A stretch of 64,000 bases of DNA from Atherix ibis (taxonomy: Eukaryota; Arthropoda; Insecta; Diptera; Athericidae): assembly GCA_958298945.1 (NCBI GenBank), contig OY282606.1, positions 72,961,622-73,025,621 of the forward strand, read 5' to 3'. Positions 48,394 to 60,610 of the stretch are shown here, piece after piece; within the stretch, counting starts at the first letter, position 1; each line of letters opens with the position of its first letter. The notes below the pieces were generated by a model. It was not told the DNA's origin and did no database searches. It saw only the letters and a program-made list of their open reading frames with translations. A program made the translations under genes and the position numbers.

Positions 48394-49049
48394 ATAAATA
48401 AATATCGAATCTAAAATCACTGAGAAACAATAGAGGTTGCAACAAGTTATGGATAAATAGTGATTCGCGGAAGTCGTTCATAACCATCACAATAAAAATG
48501 ATTTTTTGATTTTCATGTTAGGAAAGTTTTTAATTTTCTTTACAACATTTTTCCATTCATTCTTTTTCTAAGGTTGAAAGATAAAACAGGAAAAAGACTA
48601 AGAATACCGTTGCTTAAGGACAATCGAGGGAAAACTCCAAACCAAACAAAGTTAAATTAAAAGAAAAAGGAAAATAAAAATGGGGACTGTCTAAATGGTA
48701 TTTTTAAAAGGCATTTCTAGTAACATTTGTACTAAAAAATATGTATAAAACAACTTAGGTCATTTGGCTACATATTTAAATTTTCTTAATGTAACAATAC
48801 AGATTTTGTCAGGCGAGTTATTTCTACGTCCAGCCGACGAGAAGTTTCAAAAGATTTTATTGTCAATTCGTATGTTTGCCTTCATTTATTTGATTTGTTG
48901 TATCTTCCAATGTTATCTATTGTCAATGTAAAGTGTGCGTCTGCCAATGTTATGTCCCAAGTACTGTTTCCTAAAAAATATTAGACAAATTTCTTAAATA
49001 AAAAATACCGGCTATGACACCGTCCTAAAAATATAACTCGGAAGGGTAG
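48394..49049. repeat. Duplicated flank, unit 2
   Basis: Second copy of 43633-44407, lacking an internal block of about 100 bases. Confidence 0.9.
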
Positions 49050-49225
49050 TGTTGGCAGAGATAAAATAAAAAACACCTTTTTTCTATGAATGACAACAAC
49101 AGAAGGAGTTTTATTTTGACAGTTATAAAATAAAATAACAATTCATAAAGGCAAATTTACACGTAAGTAACTAAACTAAACCAGTTTTATAGAGGTGTGT
49201 TTACATTATAATTCCATTTTCAACA
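49050..49225 (-). repeat. LTR of copia element A (3' LTR, unit 2)
   Basis: Starts tgttggcagag, ends tttcaaca; preceded by ggtag at 49045-49049. Internal sequence fuller than the unit 1 copy. Confidence 0.9.
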
Positions 49226-49859
49226 CTCTCACTTATTAAATTATTAAAAATAAAATTTAATACAAAAATGAAAATGAATTTAATTAAATTAACAATTAAT
49301 AAAATAAATAAAATTAAAATAATTATTTTATTTCCGTTCACAATTCCCATTTCGTTTGTGCAAAAATTATGCTTGATTGATGGAACACCTTTAGTCAAAC
49401 AATCAGCTACCATTTGATCAGTTGGTACATAATCCACAACAACCGATCCTTCTTCAATTGATTCACGAATAATATGATAGCGTATATCAATGTATTTGGT
49501 TCGTGTTCGATATGCATCATTTTTAGCCAAAAATAAATCTCCTTTATTGTCACATTTCACTATAACCGGTGACCTTTCGAATAAATTCCCCAATTCATTG
49601 CCCAATCGTTTGAGCCACGTTGCCTCTTGAATAGCTGAAGAAAGAGGCATATATTCAGCCTCTGCTGGAAAATGCAACTGTTGCTTGTCTCTTACCTTGT
49701 AAAAGAAACACATATCCAGTACATGATCTTCTTTTATCTTAGTCAGATGCCAAATCAGCATCAGTGTACCCCAACATAGCATCCTTAATAGAAGAAGAAA
49801 ATTTTAATTTAAAATCACTAGTACCCTTTAAATAGCGCAAAATTCTCTTGACTGCCAAC
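49226..49859 (-). pseudogene. Element A RNase H end, unit 2
   Basis: Minus-strand frame with EAEYMPLSSAIQEATWLKRL, VKCDNKGDLFLAKND, RTKYIDIRYHIIRE and VPTDQMVADCLTKGVP, the Ty1/copia RNase H C-terminus; better preserved than unit 1. At 49859 it is cut and joined to element B. Confidence 0.88.
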
Positions 49860-52800
49860 CAATGGGGTTTGCCAAATGATGAGCTCCAGACCCAGAGCCC
49901 TTATTAAGAGGTTGTGGCGAGGTCCAGCAAGTCCCTTTGTTAGTATATCAGCCTCCATCTTACTTGTCGGTATATGTACAATAATACATTGATCTCTCCC
50001 TCCTGCACTTTTTCACGGATAAAGTGCTTTTTTTTATATTGATATGTTTGGAGCGAGAGCTGACAATTGGGTTCCTCGCTAGATTTTGAGCTGATGTGTT
50101 GTCGTTATATATTGTAATACTCCTTTGTGATACACCTATATCTGATAAAAGCTGCTTAAGATGCATTGCCACCTTAGCTGCATCAGTTAGAGCCATGTAC
50201 TCTGCTTCCTGAGTTGATATGGCAACAGTTCGTTGTTTACGTGATTCCCAGCAAATTACAGCTCCAGCCATTTTGAAACAATAGCCGGTGTATGAGCGGC
50301 GATCATCCAGACAAGATCCCCAGTCTGCATCTGTAAACCCCATTAGTGGTTGTCCTGACTTTTCATATCGCAAAGATAAGTCCCGTGTACCCTTCAGGTA
50401 ACGCATCACCCTCTTTGCAGCTTGCCAGTGCTTTCTGGCTTAATAACTTATTGCATGAGTTATACTGGCTTAAATAACTTATTGCATGACATATATCAGG
50501 TATGGTCGCTATAGAGAGGTACATTAATGATCCGATCAAATTTTGATAAGGATAATTCGGTAGTTTAGAGCTGGTAGTTTTCGTTAGTTTTAGGCCTGGT
50601 GCCATAGGTGTTTTAGCTGGGTGGCATGTGGTCATATTAAATCTTTCTAAAATTTCATCAATATACCTGGATTGGGACGACCTTATTTTTCCTTGTTCGC
50701 AAACAAATTCAATACCAAGGCAGTCTGTTAAGTTTCCCAGGTCTCTCATTTCAAATGTTGACATTAAATCATTTTTTAGGTTTTTTATTTTATGCTTGTT
50801 TTTACTTGCAATAATGATATCATCGACATATATTGCCAAAAGTATTTTTTCTCCCCCCTCAAAACAAGTATAAATACAGTGGTCTGCAGAAGAGGCCTGA
50901 AAACCCAGGTCCCTCATTTTAGCATCTAATTTTTCGTACCACTCTCTTCCAGCCTGTTTAAGTCCGTATATGGCCCTATTTATGCGGCATACTTTTTCTT
51001 CCTTTCCTTCTCTTAAGTCTTTTAGCATTTGCTGAGCTTTATTGAAGACAAGTTGATTGTTGTCGCATTCTTCTTGCATTATTTCATTTAAGAGTTCGTG
51101 TAGGTCTTTTGGCAATGACATGTAAAGTTCTTCTTTAATTTGGCCATTTAAAAATGCGGTAGATAATATGGAGTTCTTCTTCTACGGACAATGCCAAAAG
51201 TAGTGTAATTGAGCTCAATTTTGTGACTGGAGCATATGTCTCACCAAAACCTATCCCAGGGCGCTGAGCAAATCCGCGTGCCACTAGTCGCGCTTTTCGT
51301 CTTTCAATTTCTCCCGTTGGTTTACATTTTATTTTAAATACAATTTTGGAGTCAATGGTGTTGCTGTTACACGTATTATGTTATTTTTGTTAACTACTTT
51401 CCATGTTTGGTTTTTAAGATGAGCTTTGATTTCTTCTTTGAATGCTTTTTGCCATGAAAGTGGCGAAAATGATGAACTTTCACATTCATAGTCCAACGCC
51501 CATTTTGGTGGCTCTATTTTGTTTCGATCTCTTAGTGTCGTAGTCCGTGATTGATCTGATTGATGATCTAGTTCCAAATTAGTGTCTGGATCAGTTTCAA
51601 TTTCAATTGCCTCATCGAATAAGTGTTCTTCTTCTTGAGTTATGTTGTTGAAGTCTTGCTGGAGAGTAATTGGAGAATTTTCTGGTTGTATGTTGATTTC
51701 AATTGCTCTTTCTAATTTTGGTTTAGTAATTTTTACATCTACAAATAGATCTTCAATAGAGTTTTCTTGTATAACTCTTTGGTATGGTTTATTTATGATT
51801 TTTACATCCTTTGTTATTACAACTTTTCTTTTTTCAGGACCCCATATGCGGTAGGCTTTTGATATCTCAGAATATCCAACGAAAATTCCCTCTTTTGCTC
51901 TTGAATCAAATTTAGATTTATTAATGTTTTTATTTAAGAAAACGGCTTTAGATCCAAAAATTGGAAAATATTTTACAGATGGTTTTCTTTTGAACCATAT
52001 CTGAAATGGAGTATTGTTATTAATTGAACGAGATGGTGATCGATTTATTATATAATTGGAACAAAATATAGCCTCAGCCCAAAAAGAGTGAGTTAGGTTT
52101 CCCTCCAACATTAGGCACCTGGCTTTGTCCAAAATAGTCCGATTCTTTCTCTCAGCTGACAGTCTCCTTTAAATTCCATTTTCAATTAAATATTTTGTAA
52201 ATTCTTCACTTGTATATTCTCCGATTCCATTATCACTTTGGAGATATTTAATGTTTTTTCCAGTTAGGTTTTCAGCTTCTTCTTTAAATTGTTTAAAAAA
52301 GTTTAGGACTTCATTTTTCTTTTTTAGAAAATATATCTTAGTATATCGGCTTTTTTGTCAATGAAAGTTACAAAGTAGCGGTACCCTGCATTTGATGAAG
52401 TTCGCATAGGTCCGACTACGTCTGAATGGACGATTTCTAGTAATTCCAGATTTTTAACTACTTGGCTGGATTTAAATATTGATTTAGACATTTTGCCTTT
52501 TATGCATATTTCACAATCTGAAAAAGATTCATTGGGATTAAAGTTTAGGCCCACCATTGATTTTGTTTGATGCGCATATTTTAAAGTATGCATGTTGATG
52601 TGGCCTAATTTTCTATGCCATAATTTCATTTTAGATTGTTTTTCGGAATTTGACTCAAAATTTGTTAAATTTGAAGCTTCAGGGTTATCATTTTCAATAA
52701 CAGAATATAGCCTATTAATTTTTAGTTTAGGCCCACCATTGATTTTGTTTGATGCGCATATTTTAATTTGAATTAAGATTAATTTCATGATCTTTTGTTA

Positions 52801-53856
52801 TACATATGTTGGCTAGTCCCTTTCCAGTTATATACACGTATGCTGAGTGCTCTGATGATGCTAATTTCAAAACATTGTTTTCAGTCTTTTTAATGTCGAG
52901 GAAATACTTTTGTACTTGTGTTCAAACATGTGAGAGGTGCTTCCGGAATCCAAGCACCAGAAATTTGAGGGTTTTCTTTCAGTCATTGTAGCGTTTGATT
53001 CCTCACTTAACAATGTGTTTTCTTCCATTTTAATTTTGTGTCAGTCTTGTATGATTTTTTTTATTGTTTTTGTACTTAGCTTTATTAAAGTATGAATTTT
53101 CATTAAATTTTGTATAATTTCCATAAAATGCATCCTCTTGGCTTTGAAAATCCATAAATTTGTATAATTTCCATAAAATGCATCCTCTTGGCCATGTCCA
53201 TAAGATGCATCCTCTCGGCTTTGAAAATTTTCATCTTTTGTTCTTGCCATATGCTCTTCCAAGATTTTAACTTTTAGGTCTGTTAGTTTGGGCAAATTGT
53301 GACGGCTCTCTATCGCTACTCGAAAGTTTTCAAACATAGGTGGAAGACTATATAACATTATTATTGTCAATAAATCATCATTTATTTCAACTCCTAGGCC
53401 CTCCAGTTTATCCACAGTATCCATCAAATTATTTAAATGATCTCTTACGTCCTCGTCCGCTGTCATTGTGTACAAAACAAGACGTTTGAGAAGTGTGGCC
53501 TTTCGAGCAGGGCCTTCACTTTGGGATATACCCTTTAAGGTATCCCAGACTTCCTTTCAAGTTTTACAATTTCTTACTTGACGTATTTCACTAGAAGATA
53601 TTAGTAAAAATAAATCCGACCTTGCATATGAATCGTCGGTTTCCCATTTTTTTACGTTTGCTTGATCTTCAGGTTTTTCTATTTCTCCACTGACATATCC
53701 CCAGAGTCCATTCTTGATTAACACGGCCTGAGCGTGGATACACCACGTGTCGTAGTTTTCCTTGTTTAAAGATTCAATACGAAAATTATTCTGAGCCATT
53801 TTTTCGAATAATTTATGAGCTACACAGTATATTAATTTAATTCTGGGCCCATAACC
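49860..53856 (-). pseudogene. copia-type element B, gag-pol body (decayed, 3' end missing)
   Basis: Minus-strand order: gag (53820-53041, from MAQNNFRIESLNKENYDTW), protease LDSGSTSHM near 52945, GAG-pre-integrase LWHRKLGHINMH, integrase (VHSDVVGPM; QSDNG-type block near 52230), reverse transcriptase with IYVDD (50363-51121), RNase H (49960-50409, DADWGSCLDDRRSYTGYCF). Several frameshifts and stops. The primer-binding site is ggttatgggcccag at 53856-53843, the half-tRNA-Met type known from Drosophila copia. The 3' LTR and polypurine tract are absent, lost at the 49859 junction. Short tandem duplications lie at 50433-50490, 52540/52727 and 53094-53215. Confidence 0.9.
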
Positions 53857-54022
53857 TTTTGTATTTAAATGAAAGCTACTCAACAATTTAAAGTAAATTA
53901 ATATATTTAAAGATTAAGACGACATTAATACAAGTAAGATGGCGTGGCCTTTTTTACTATAACATGTTATAAAAGTAGAGCAGTGTTACCAGGAAAAGTG
54001 TCGACTGTCAGTATTGCCAACA
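53857..54022 (-). repeat. 5' LTR of copia element B
   Basis: 166 bp directly next to the B primer-binding site; the outer end tgttggcaat (minus strand) abuts gtaca at 54023-54027. Same position in A gag as the solo LTR at 48103. Confidence 0.92.
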
Positions 54023-54250
54023 GTACATACAAAGATGCTTCAATACTTAAGATCATTTTGTGCATTGCCTTGTTTGATTTATTTGAATTTTTTTCAACAA
54101 CAGCTTCATCTTCAAATTTGATACAATTGAGCAAATCTTCCACGCCCAATACTGATTTTATTGCAAAAGCTAATGTTTGATCATTTTCAGAGCCACGCAA
54201 TTTTTCAATAATTATAAATTCGATTATTTATCAAAATGGGTCCCATAACC
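54023..54250 (-). pseudogene. Element A gag N-terminus and primer-binding site, unit 2
   Basis: Minus-strand frame starts KLRGSENDQTLAFAIKSVLG and runs into the B LTR. Primer-binding site ggttatgggaccc at 54250-54238, next to LTR A. Confidence 0.85.
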
Positions 54251-54422
54251 TGTTGGCAGAGATAAAACAAAAAAAACCTTTTTTCTATGAATCACAACAA
54301 CAGGAGTTTTTTTTAACAGTTATAAAATATAATACAAATTCATAAGGGCAGATTTACATGTAAGTAACTTAACTAAACAAGTTTTATAGAGGTGTGTTTA
54401 CATTATAATTCCATTTTCAACA
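54251..54422 (-). repeat. 5' LTR of copia element A
   Basis: 172 bp, tgttggcaga to tttcaaca on plus. Followed by ggtag (54423-54427), matching the ggtag before both 3' LTR copies: the 5-bp target duplication of element A. Confidence 0.93.
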
Positions 54423-54749
54423 GGTAGGAACCAGACTAAAAGTTGTAGCAGGTTTGAATTTTTATGAAGTGCATTATTATGTTGTATTCACCACTCAACC
54501 CAGACTCAGGTTAAGTTTTAAGGCAATCAATTTCTGCCAGTGAATATATTGTATTTGTTGATTTGTAGTGAAACACCGTTAGGTTGGCCCTTTTTCTTCT
54601 AATGGAGCATTGTTGGGTTGCCCTTTTTCTTTCAGTGAGATATAAAAAGGGAACGAGTTCATTATCAGTTCCAAATTTTTATTCATGAACTTTTCTTATT
54701 TGTACAAAATTTAAAAATGAAATATAAATAAAAAATAAATTAACTATAG
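54423..54749. other. Spacer
   Basis: No gene. An 18-bp word with cccttttt and tagtgaaacac-like duplication near 54570-54620; otherwise nothing. Confidence 0.35.
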
Positions 54750-55920
54750 GGTGGACCATTTAGAAGTCCCATTTTAAAAAGTAAATAAAAAAAAACTAGT
54801 TTATGTTTATTCAAATTTCCGGTTTTATTAAAAATATTGAATGACTGCCACGGCTGGCCTTACAGTACCCCATTTGCTCGACCCAATTTTTCAGTACATT
54901 TTCGATTGTCTGGGCCTGTATCTCTTCAATGGCAATTTTGATTTCGTGTTTCAAGGCCTCAATTGTCTCTGGATGGTTTGCGTAACATTTATCCTTAACG
55001 GCTCCCCACAGAAAATAATCCAACGGGCTCAAATCACAGCTCCGAGGCGGCCAATTGACATCAGAATTTTGGCTGATTATTCGGTTTTCGAAATTAGTGC
55101 CCAAAAGTTGGATTGTTACGTTGGCTGTGTGGCAAGTGGCCCCGTCCTGTTGAAACCAAATGTCGTCCGTGCCATTCTCTTCAACTTTTGGAAATAAAAA
55201 TTCGTGGAGCATGCCACGATATCGCTCACCATTGACCGTAACGGCGGCTCCTTCATCGTTTTCGAAGAAAAACGGGCCAATGATGCCTCCACTCCAAAAT
55301 CCGCACCAAACCTTGACTTGTTGTGGATGCATCGGCTTTTCTATTGTGACGTATGGATTTTCTGAACCACAGTTGCGACAATTTTGTTTGTTGACATTCC
55401 CACCGAGGTGGAAAAGGGCCTCATCCGAAAAGATGATGTTTCGGTAAAAATGCTCATCTTCGGCCAATTGATCTTCAGCCCATTGGGCAAACCGAAAACG
55501 CATCGGATGGTCATGCGGCTTTAGCTGTTGGACTAATTGTACTTTGTAAGCTTTCATACCGAGGTTTTTGGTGACGAGTTGATGTTGATGGATGATCACT
55601 GACATTTCAGCAACGGCGGCAATATTCTCAGTTGTACGCACTGTCTTAGAGCGGGAACAAGTTGCTTTGGCAACCAACAAACCAGTTTCGCGAATTCGCT
55701 TCACGAATTTGCCCACAAATTCACGTGATGGCATTCGATCTTTACTCATTTTTTTTTTAATTTCTCACAGTTTGGGTTGAAGACTCACCACTTTGGAAGT
55801 AACTTCTCAATATTTCCCATTTTTCTTCAAGCGTATGGATTACCATTTCGCAAAATTCTGACTTTCAACTAACAATCAAATAAATAGTAGTTCAAAATGG
55901 AATCGCTAGATGGACCACCC
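54750..55920 (-). mobile_element. DD41D Tc1/mariner element, family M4, copy a
   Basis: Terminal repeats gggtggaccatttag (left) and ctagatggaccaccc (right, inverted), flanked by tata on both sides. 1171 bp. The minus-strand transposase is almost intact (see next entry). Confidence 0.88.
54811..55846 (-). CDS. DD41D transposase, near-intact, one homopolymer frameshift
   Basis: A first frame from the ATG at 55846 (MVIHTLEEKWEILRSY) covers the first helix-turn-helix and stops just before a run of ten T at 55749-55758; the second frame, open for 312 codons from 55749, resumes at once. A one-base change in the run would explain the break. Catalytic blocks: FSDEALFHLGG, FQQDGATCHTA and LSPLDYFLWGAVKDKCY. 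There are 41 residues between the second and third Asp, the spacing of the DD41D (rosa-type) group. About 20 residues of the second HTH seem missing near residue 60 of the second frame. All three catalytic Asp are kept. Confidence 0.85.
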
Positions 55921-56646
55921 TATATAACAAAATTGCCATCGATGGCACTTACGGATCAATGTTCAAAAATATCAGTAAATTGCAACAAGCGAGACTTAAA
56001 ACATGCGCCATCGCTAATTATTATTAATTACGAAATAATCTTGAAATTGGAATCCCTTGGTTTTTTACACTTAGAACAGTCATTCATATCACATAGCATG
56101 TGTGGACCAACACCATGTTAAAACAAACAATATATGAATGTCCTCCTAGGAGAATGTAATAACTCATTTATGTTTATTACATTAACCCCGCTTGAATAGT
56201 TCAGTTATAACTCGGAAGGGTACGATTTAATGATAAGTAAGAAGTTAAAATAATTTGCAAGCTTTCAGAGTAAACCAGCACACATAATTGAATGTATACG
56301 AAATATTTAAGAATACCCCTAAACAAGATCTCTTCCTGCAAAGAGAAGTTACAATATAGTCGATAGGTCCACATTTTTAAGTGGTAGTGTTCAGTTCTAA
56401 AAGCCAAATAAACTCTAAATTGATAATGGAAAGGCAAAAACTTTTAAAATGACAATATTGCGAAAAATGGAGGTTTAACATTTATTTAAAGAGACGACTC
56501 TCTATAAGATTATCCGTTAGATAGTATGTTCCAAATCTTTGAAAGCACGCGTAAAAATAAAATAAAAACTATTTTCTACTTAGCTAAAATACAAAATTAA
56601 AAAACAGAAACCTCATGTCAGCTACGTCTTTATTATATACAAACTA
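55921..56646. other. Spacer
   Basis: No gene. The word ataactcggaagggta at about 56208-56223 also occurs before the LTR A at 49030-49048; probably a shared old repeat. Confidence 0.4.
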
Positions 56647-57141
56647 CTACAACGGTACATTTATAACCGTCCAAGCTTGTTTAAAACTTTTTTTTCTTGC
56701 GTGGCTCAATCTTCGCTTCCGTCTTGCACCTTTCTTAGACTTAAACCATGATGGATATGACCCATTTTGATCTTTCATGGTTTTTGTATTGTACGTATGC
56801 TTTACGCCTTTTTCATTAATGAAAGTTACTTTCTCACCTTTAGCTGCCTGCTCTTCTAATTCCTCTTGATACATTTGATTCTCTTTAATTTTTCTTTCCT
56901 ACATAGTAATATTAATGATTAATAACAATTGTTCAAAATTTTAGCTTTTATTTACTTGTTTAATTTGCTTAGCCGTTTTGACTTCGGCAATCGAGGAGAG
57001 ATCCTTCATAACCTCATTTCCTTCAGCATCAAGTATGCCCAAAGTCCTTTTTAATCGTTGTAACTCTTTAGCAGCATTTCGCTCCCGTTTGACTCTGTTC
57101 ATCGCATCATGCCGCTTTCTTGACCGATTATTTCTGCCCAT
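56647..57141 (-). CDS. LLPH: LLP homolog, nucleolar protein
   Basis: Two exons, 57141-56956 and 56898-56647, 57-bp intron, 145 residues. Start taken at MGRNNRSRKRH (57141); an upstream in-frame ATG at 57156 adds five residues. Family blocks: a basic N-terminus with NAAKELQRLKRTL, then GNEVMKDLSSIAEV, then NTKTMKDQNGSYPSWFKSKK and a basic C-terminus ending KQAWTV. These match vertebrate LLPH (EVLMKD... KTLLDEHGQYPIWMN...). LLPH proteins are small, basic and nucleolar, linked to ribosome biogenesis and neuronal growth. The middle EELEEQAAKGEKVTF part is fly-specific. Head-to-head with GUF1. Confidence 0.82.
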
Positions 57142-57507
57142 TTTATTAAAATCCAAATAAATACATTAATTTATGGAATGGACAATCCTCTGTAAGAACA
57201 CACGTTTTAAAAGAGATGTCAAAACAAAAGATGAAATTTTTATGTTTTCGATTTTAAGTACAGACAACATTATAATAATTCAACAGACATTTGTCCGAAA
57301 ATATGAAATTATAGCATTCACTCGAAAAAGGTGGAAAATTTTTTCAAAACACTGCAAAATAAATTTTTTTAAATTTTTTTTTATAAAAATTATAAATAAT
57401 GTTAATTTACTCATAAATCCATTTCTAATATATATGTCTATATTTTTTAAATATTCATATCCTTAATTTTATTATTGTGACATAACAGTTCTCTCGGACA
57501 CAATTGT
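57142..57507. promoter_or_regulatory. Divergent promoter region, LLPH / GUF1
   Basis: Intergenic space between two divergent starts; AT-rich, no clear TATA. Size depends on the true GUF1 first exon. Confidence 0.45.
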
Positions 57508-60068
57508 ATGAGCTGTCAAATTGTAATAGCTGCAGAACAGCTGATTTTAAAGTAAACATTCTGCAACCGGTAATTTTCACTAACGTCAAATTGAGGAATG
57601 GGGTTTCTCTCAAGAATTGTTGCAGTAGAATCGAAATTTTATTTTCGCGTTGGGTTAATTTACATTCATTTTTATTTAGTAAAACAGAAAGTCCTAATTG
57701 TTTTCAATTTATTTTTAGAATAAAGTCTGATCTTAACCATAATGTTTATGGTAGCAAGTGTAAACGAATTCTAAACAATTTTCAGCGATGTAATAATCCG
57801 TAATTCTAATATGCGTTCATAATTTTTTCTTTTTTAATAAATTCAAATTTAATTTTAGCACCCTTGCAAAAAAAGAATTTTCTACTAAAATCGATGATAA
57901 AAATTCTCACGATGTCCCAACAGAGCGGATAAGAAATTTCAGTATTGTTGCCCATGTTGATCATGGGAAAAGTACATTGGCTGATAGATTTTTAGAAATA
58001 ACTGGTGCTATAACGAAAAGTTCATGTAGTCAAATTTTAGATAATTTACAAGTGGAAAGAGAAAGGGGTATTACGGTGAAGGCGCAAACGGTATCGCTCT
58101 ATTACGAGTATGAACAGAATACGTATTTGCTGAACTTAATCGATACACCTGGTCACGTTGACTTTTCAAATGAGGTGATATTGTACAGACTTAATTGCAT
58201 ATTTTTTATTTCTTTAAAAACATTGCAGGTTTCTAGATCCTTGGCTGTTTGTGATGGTGTTATTCTTCTGGTTGATGCGTGTCAAGGTGTTCAAGCTCAG
58301 ACGGTAGCTAATTATCATTTAGCAAAATCGAAAAACTTATTAGTCGTTCCCGTTCTTAATAAAATCGATATGAAACATGCAGATCCAGAGCGTGTATGTA
58401 AAGAATTGGAAACACTGTTCAACGTGGATTCGTCAACAGTTTTAAAGGTTCCAAACACATTTTTCAATTTTTAAGATAAATATTTGAGATAGATTTTACT
58501 TAATAAATTCAAAATATTATTATTAGGTATCAGCAAAACTGGGAACTGGCGTTAAAGAAGTTTTGAATGCTGTTATCGAGCGAATCCGTCCACCTAAAGT
58601 AGAAAGGAATACTCCATTCCGTGCATTAGTTTTCGACAGTTGGTACGATCGGTATCGGGGCGCATTGAGTTTAATTTTCGTACAAAATGGAGAACTTAAT
58701 GTCGGAGTTGATATTCAATCGTATGCAACGAAAAAGTTTTATCCTCTTAGGTCAATATCATTACTGAGACCGTCTGAGGTATCGGTGGATAAAATGTAAA
58801 TAATATTTTTTTTTGTAAATTGATTGCTTATCTCATGCAAAATTGGAAATTTCTTTTTTCCAGTGTTGCTGGTCAGGTTGGGCTAATTGGTTGTAATATG
58901 CGTAGCAGTAAGGAGTCTATTATCGGTGATACAATGCATTTAAAGAGTGAGAAAGTCGAACCACTCGTCGGATTGACACCTCAACAGCCAATGGTATATG
59001 CGGGCTTATATCCGACCGATCAATCCAAACATGTTGCGTTACGTAGTGCAATAGAAAAACTAGTTTTAAACGATTCAGTCGTATCTGTTCAACTTGATTC
59101 CAGTCCTGCTCTTGGCCAAGGTTGGCGTTTGGGATTTCTTGGACTTTTACACATGGAGGTGTTTTGTCAGCGATTGGAGCAAGAATACAATGCAGAACCA
59201 ATTGTAACAGCCCCATCAGTTACATACAAACTGAAAATGGCAAGTCAAAAATTAAAAAAGGAAGGCAAGGACATTCAGTTTCTCTCAAATGCAGCTCTAT
59301 TTCCAGACATGAAACATATAGAAGAGGTTTCCGAACCATTCGTTATTGGTTTGTTCTACAATGTGTTCATTACAAAACTGAACCTATGATAACGAACGAT
59401 TTTTAAAAAGTTTTTTCGTTTAGGAACAATAATTACGCCCGTTGAATATGTTGGACCCATAATAAGTCTCTGCATTGATCGTCGTGGTCAACAGCAAAGC
59501 TCACTCAATATCGACAATGATCGCATTCTTCTCAAATACATTCTACCGTTGAATGAGATTATGTTCGATTATAATGATCAATTAAAATCCATTAGCTCTG
59601 GTTATGCTAGTTTCAATTACGAAGATTACGGATATCATCCAACAAGCATAGTCAAAATGGACATTCACTTAAATAGCAAACCGGTAGAAGAGCTTTGCCG
59701 TATTGTGCACGTATCTAAAGTAAACCGAATAGGACGTGATATGGTCGATCGTTTGAAAGACCTCATCCCCAGACAAATGGTACAAATCGCTATTCAGGCA
59801 TGTGTTGGTAGTAAAGTAATTGCTCGAGAGACAATCAAGCCTTATCGAAAAGATGTAACAGCTAAATTAGTAAGGATTTATTTTTATAATTTTACAGCTG
59901 CGTGAAAAGTTGTTTTTAATTCAATTTTTTTTTTCATTTTAGTACGGCGGTGATGTTACTCGAAGAATGAAACTTCTAAAACAGCAGTCGGAAGGAAAGA
60001 AAAAAATGCGTATGGTTGCGAATATTCGTGTTCCACGTGAAACATTTATTAATGTTTTAAAAAAATAA
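57508..60068 (+). CDS. waw: Mitochondrial translation GTPase GUF1 (LepA/EF4), waclaw
   Basis: Exons 57859-58174, 58229-58447, 58527-58795, 58864-59348, 59424-59869 and 59943-60068 fit perfectly in phase. The first exon is uncertain: 57508-57551 ([12 protein letters not shown]) fits the phase, giving 634 residues, but does not look like a clear mitochondrial presequence. G1 [11 protein letters not shown]2 with [12 protein letters not shown]3 DTPGHVDF, G4 NKIDM, G5 SAKLGTG. Then the LepA-specific domains: [32 protein letters not shown], and the C-terminal [19 protein letters not shown] and [22 protein letters not shown]4-type factors bind ribosomes and act in translation quality; GUF1 acts in mitochondria. 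Confidence 0.93.
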
Positions 60069-60610
60069 AATTAATTCATATTCAGGATTTTTCACTTTTT
60101 TAGTTGTGAGTATTTCTTACCTTTTAAAGACTGCTTCAGGGAAAAACATAATCTGTTCTAAGACTAAAAATATCTATCAAAATATAATATCGAGAATAGG
60201 TAATAGTTTTAACTAATGTTGGTTTTTTTTCTTTTTAGAGCTTTTTTCTTGCGTGTAAATTAATTTGAATTAAATCGATATTTTTAATAATGAACACTAT
60301 AATTAAATGGTATGACACAGGAGTACAAATTAAGTTAGTTTTCAACAGAAATATTTGAGAAAATATACCCAAATTGTCATTTTAAATTGTGTTAGATTAT
60401 TTGTTTTGGTTTTCTATAGCAAGTTATGTTAGTTATTTACATTGTAAACTTTTATAAAGTGAGTTAATTTGTTTGAGCAGCTCACGAAACTAATTAATGG
60501 ATGTATGATATCCACAATAGAATAAATGTCCTATCCGGACTGGAAGCTATTTCCATGGTCAAAATTTTAGTGAGGACGTTAAAGTAGACTAGATTGTCAA
60601 TTGATATATA
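60069..60610. other. 3' flank of GUF1
   Basis: AT-rich, no gene seen; a polyadenylation region is expected near 60070-60110. Confidence 0.4.
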
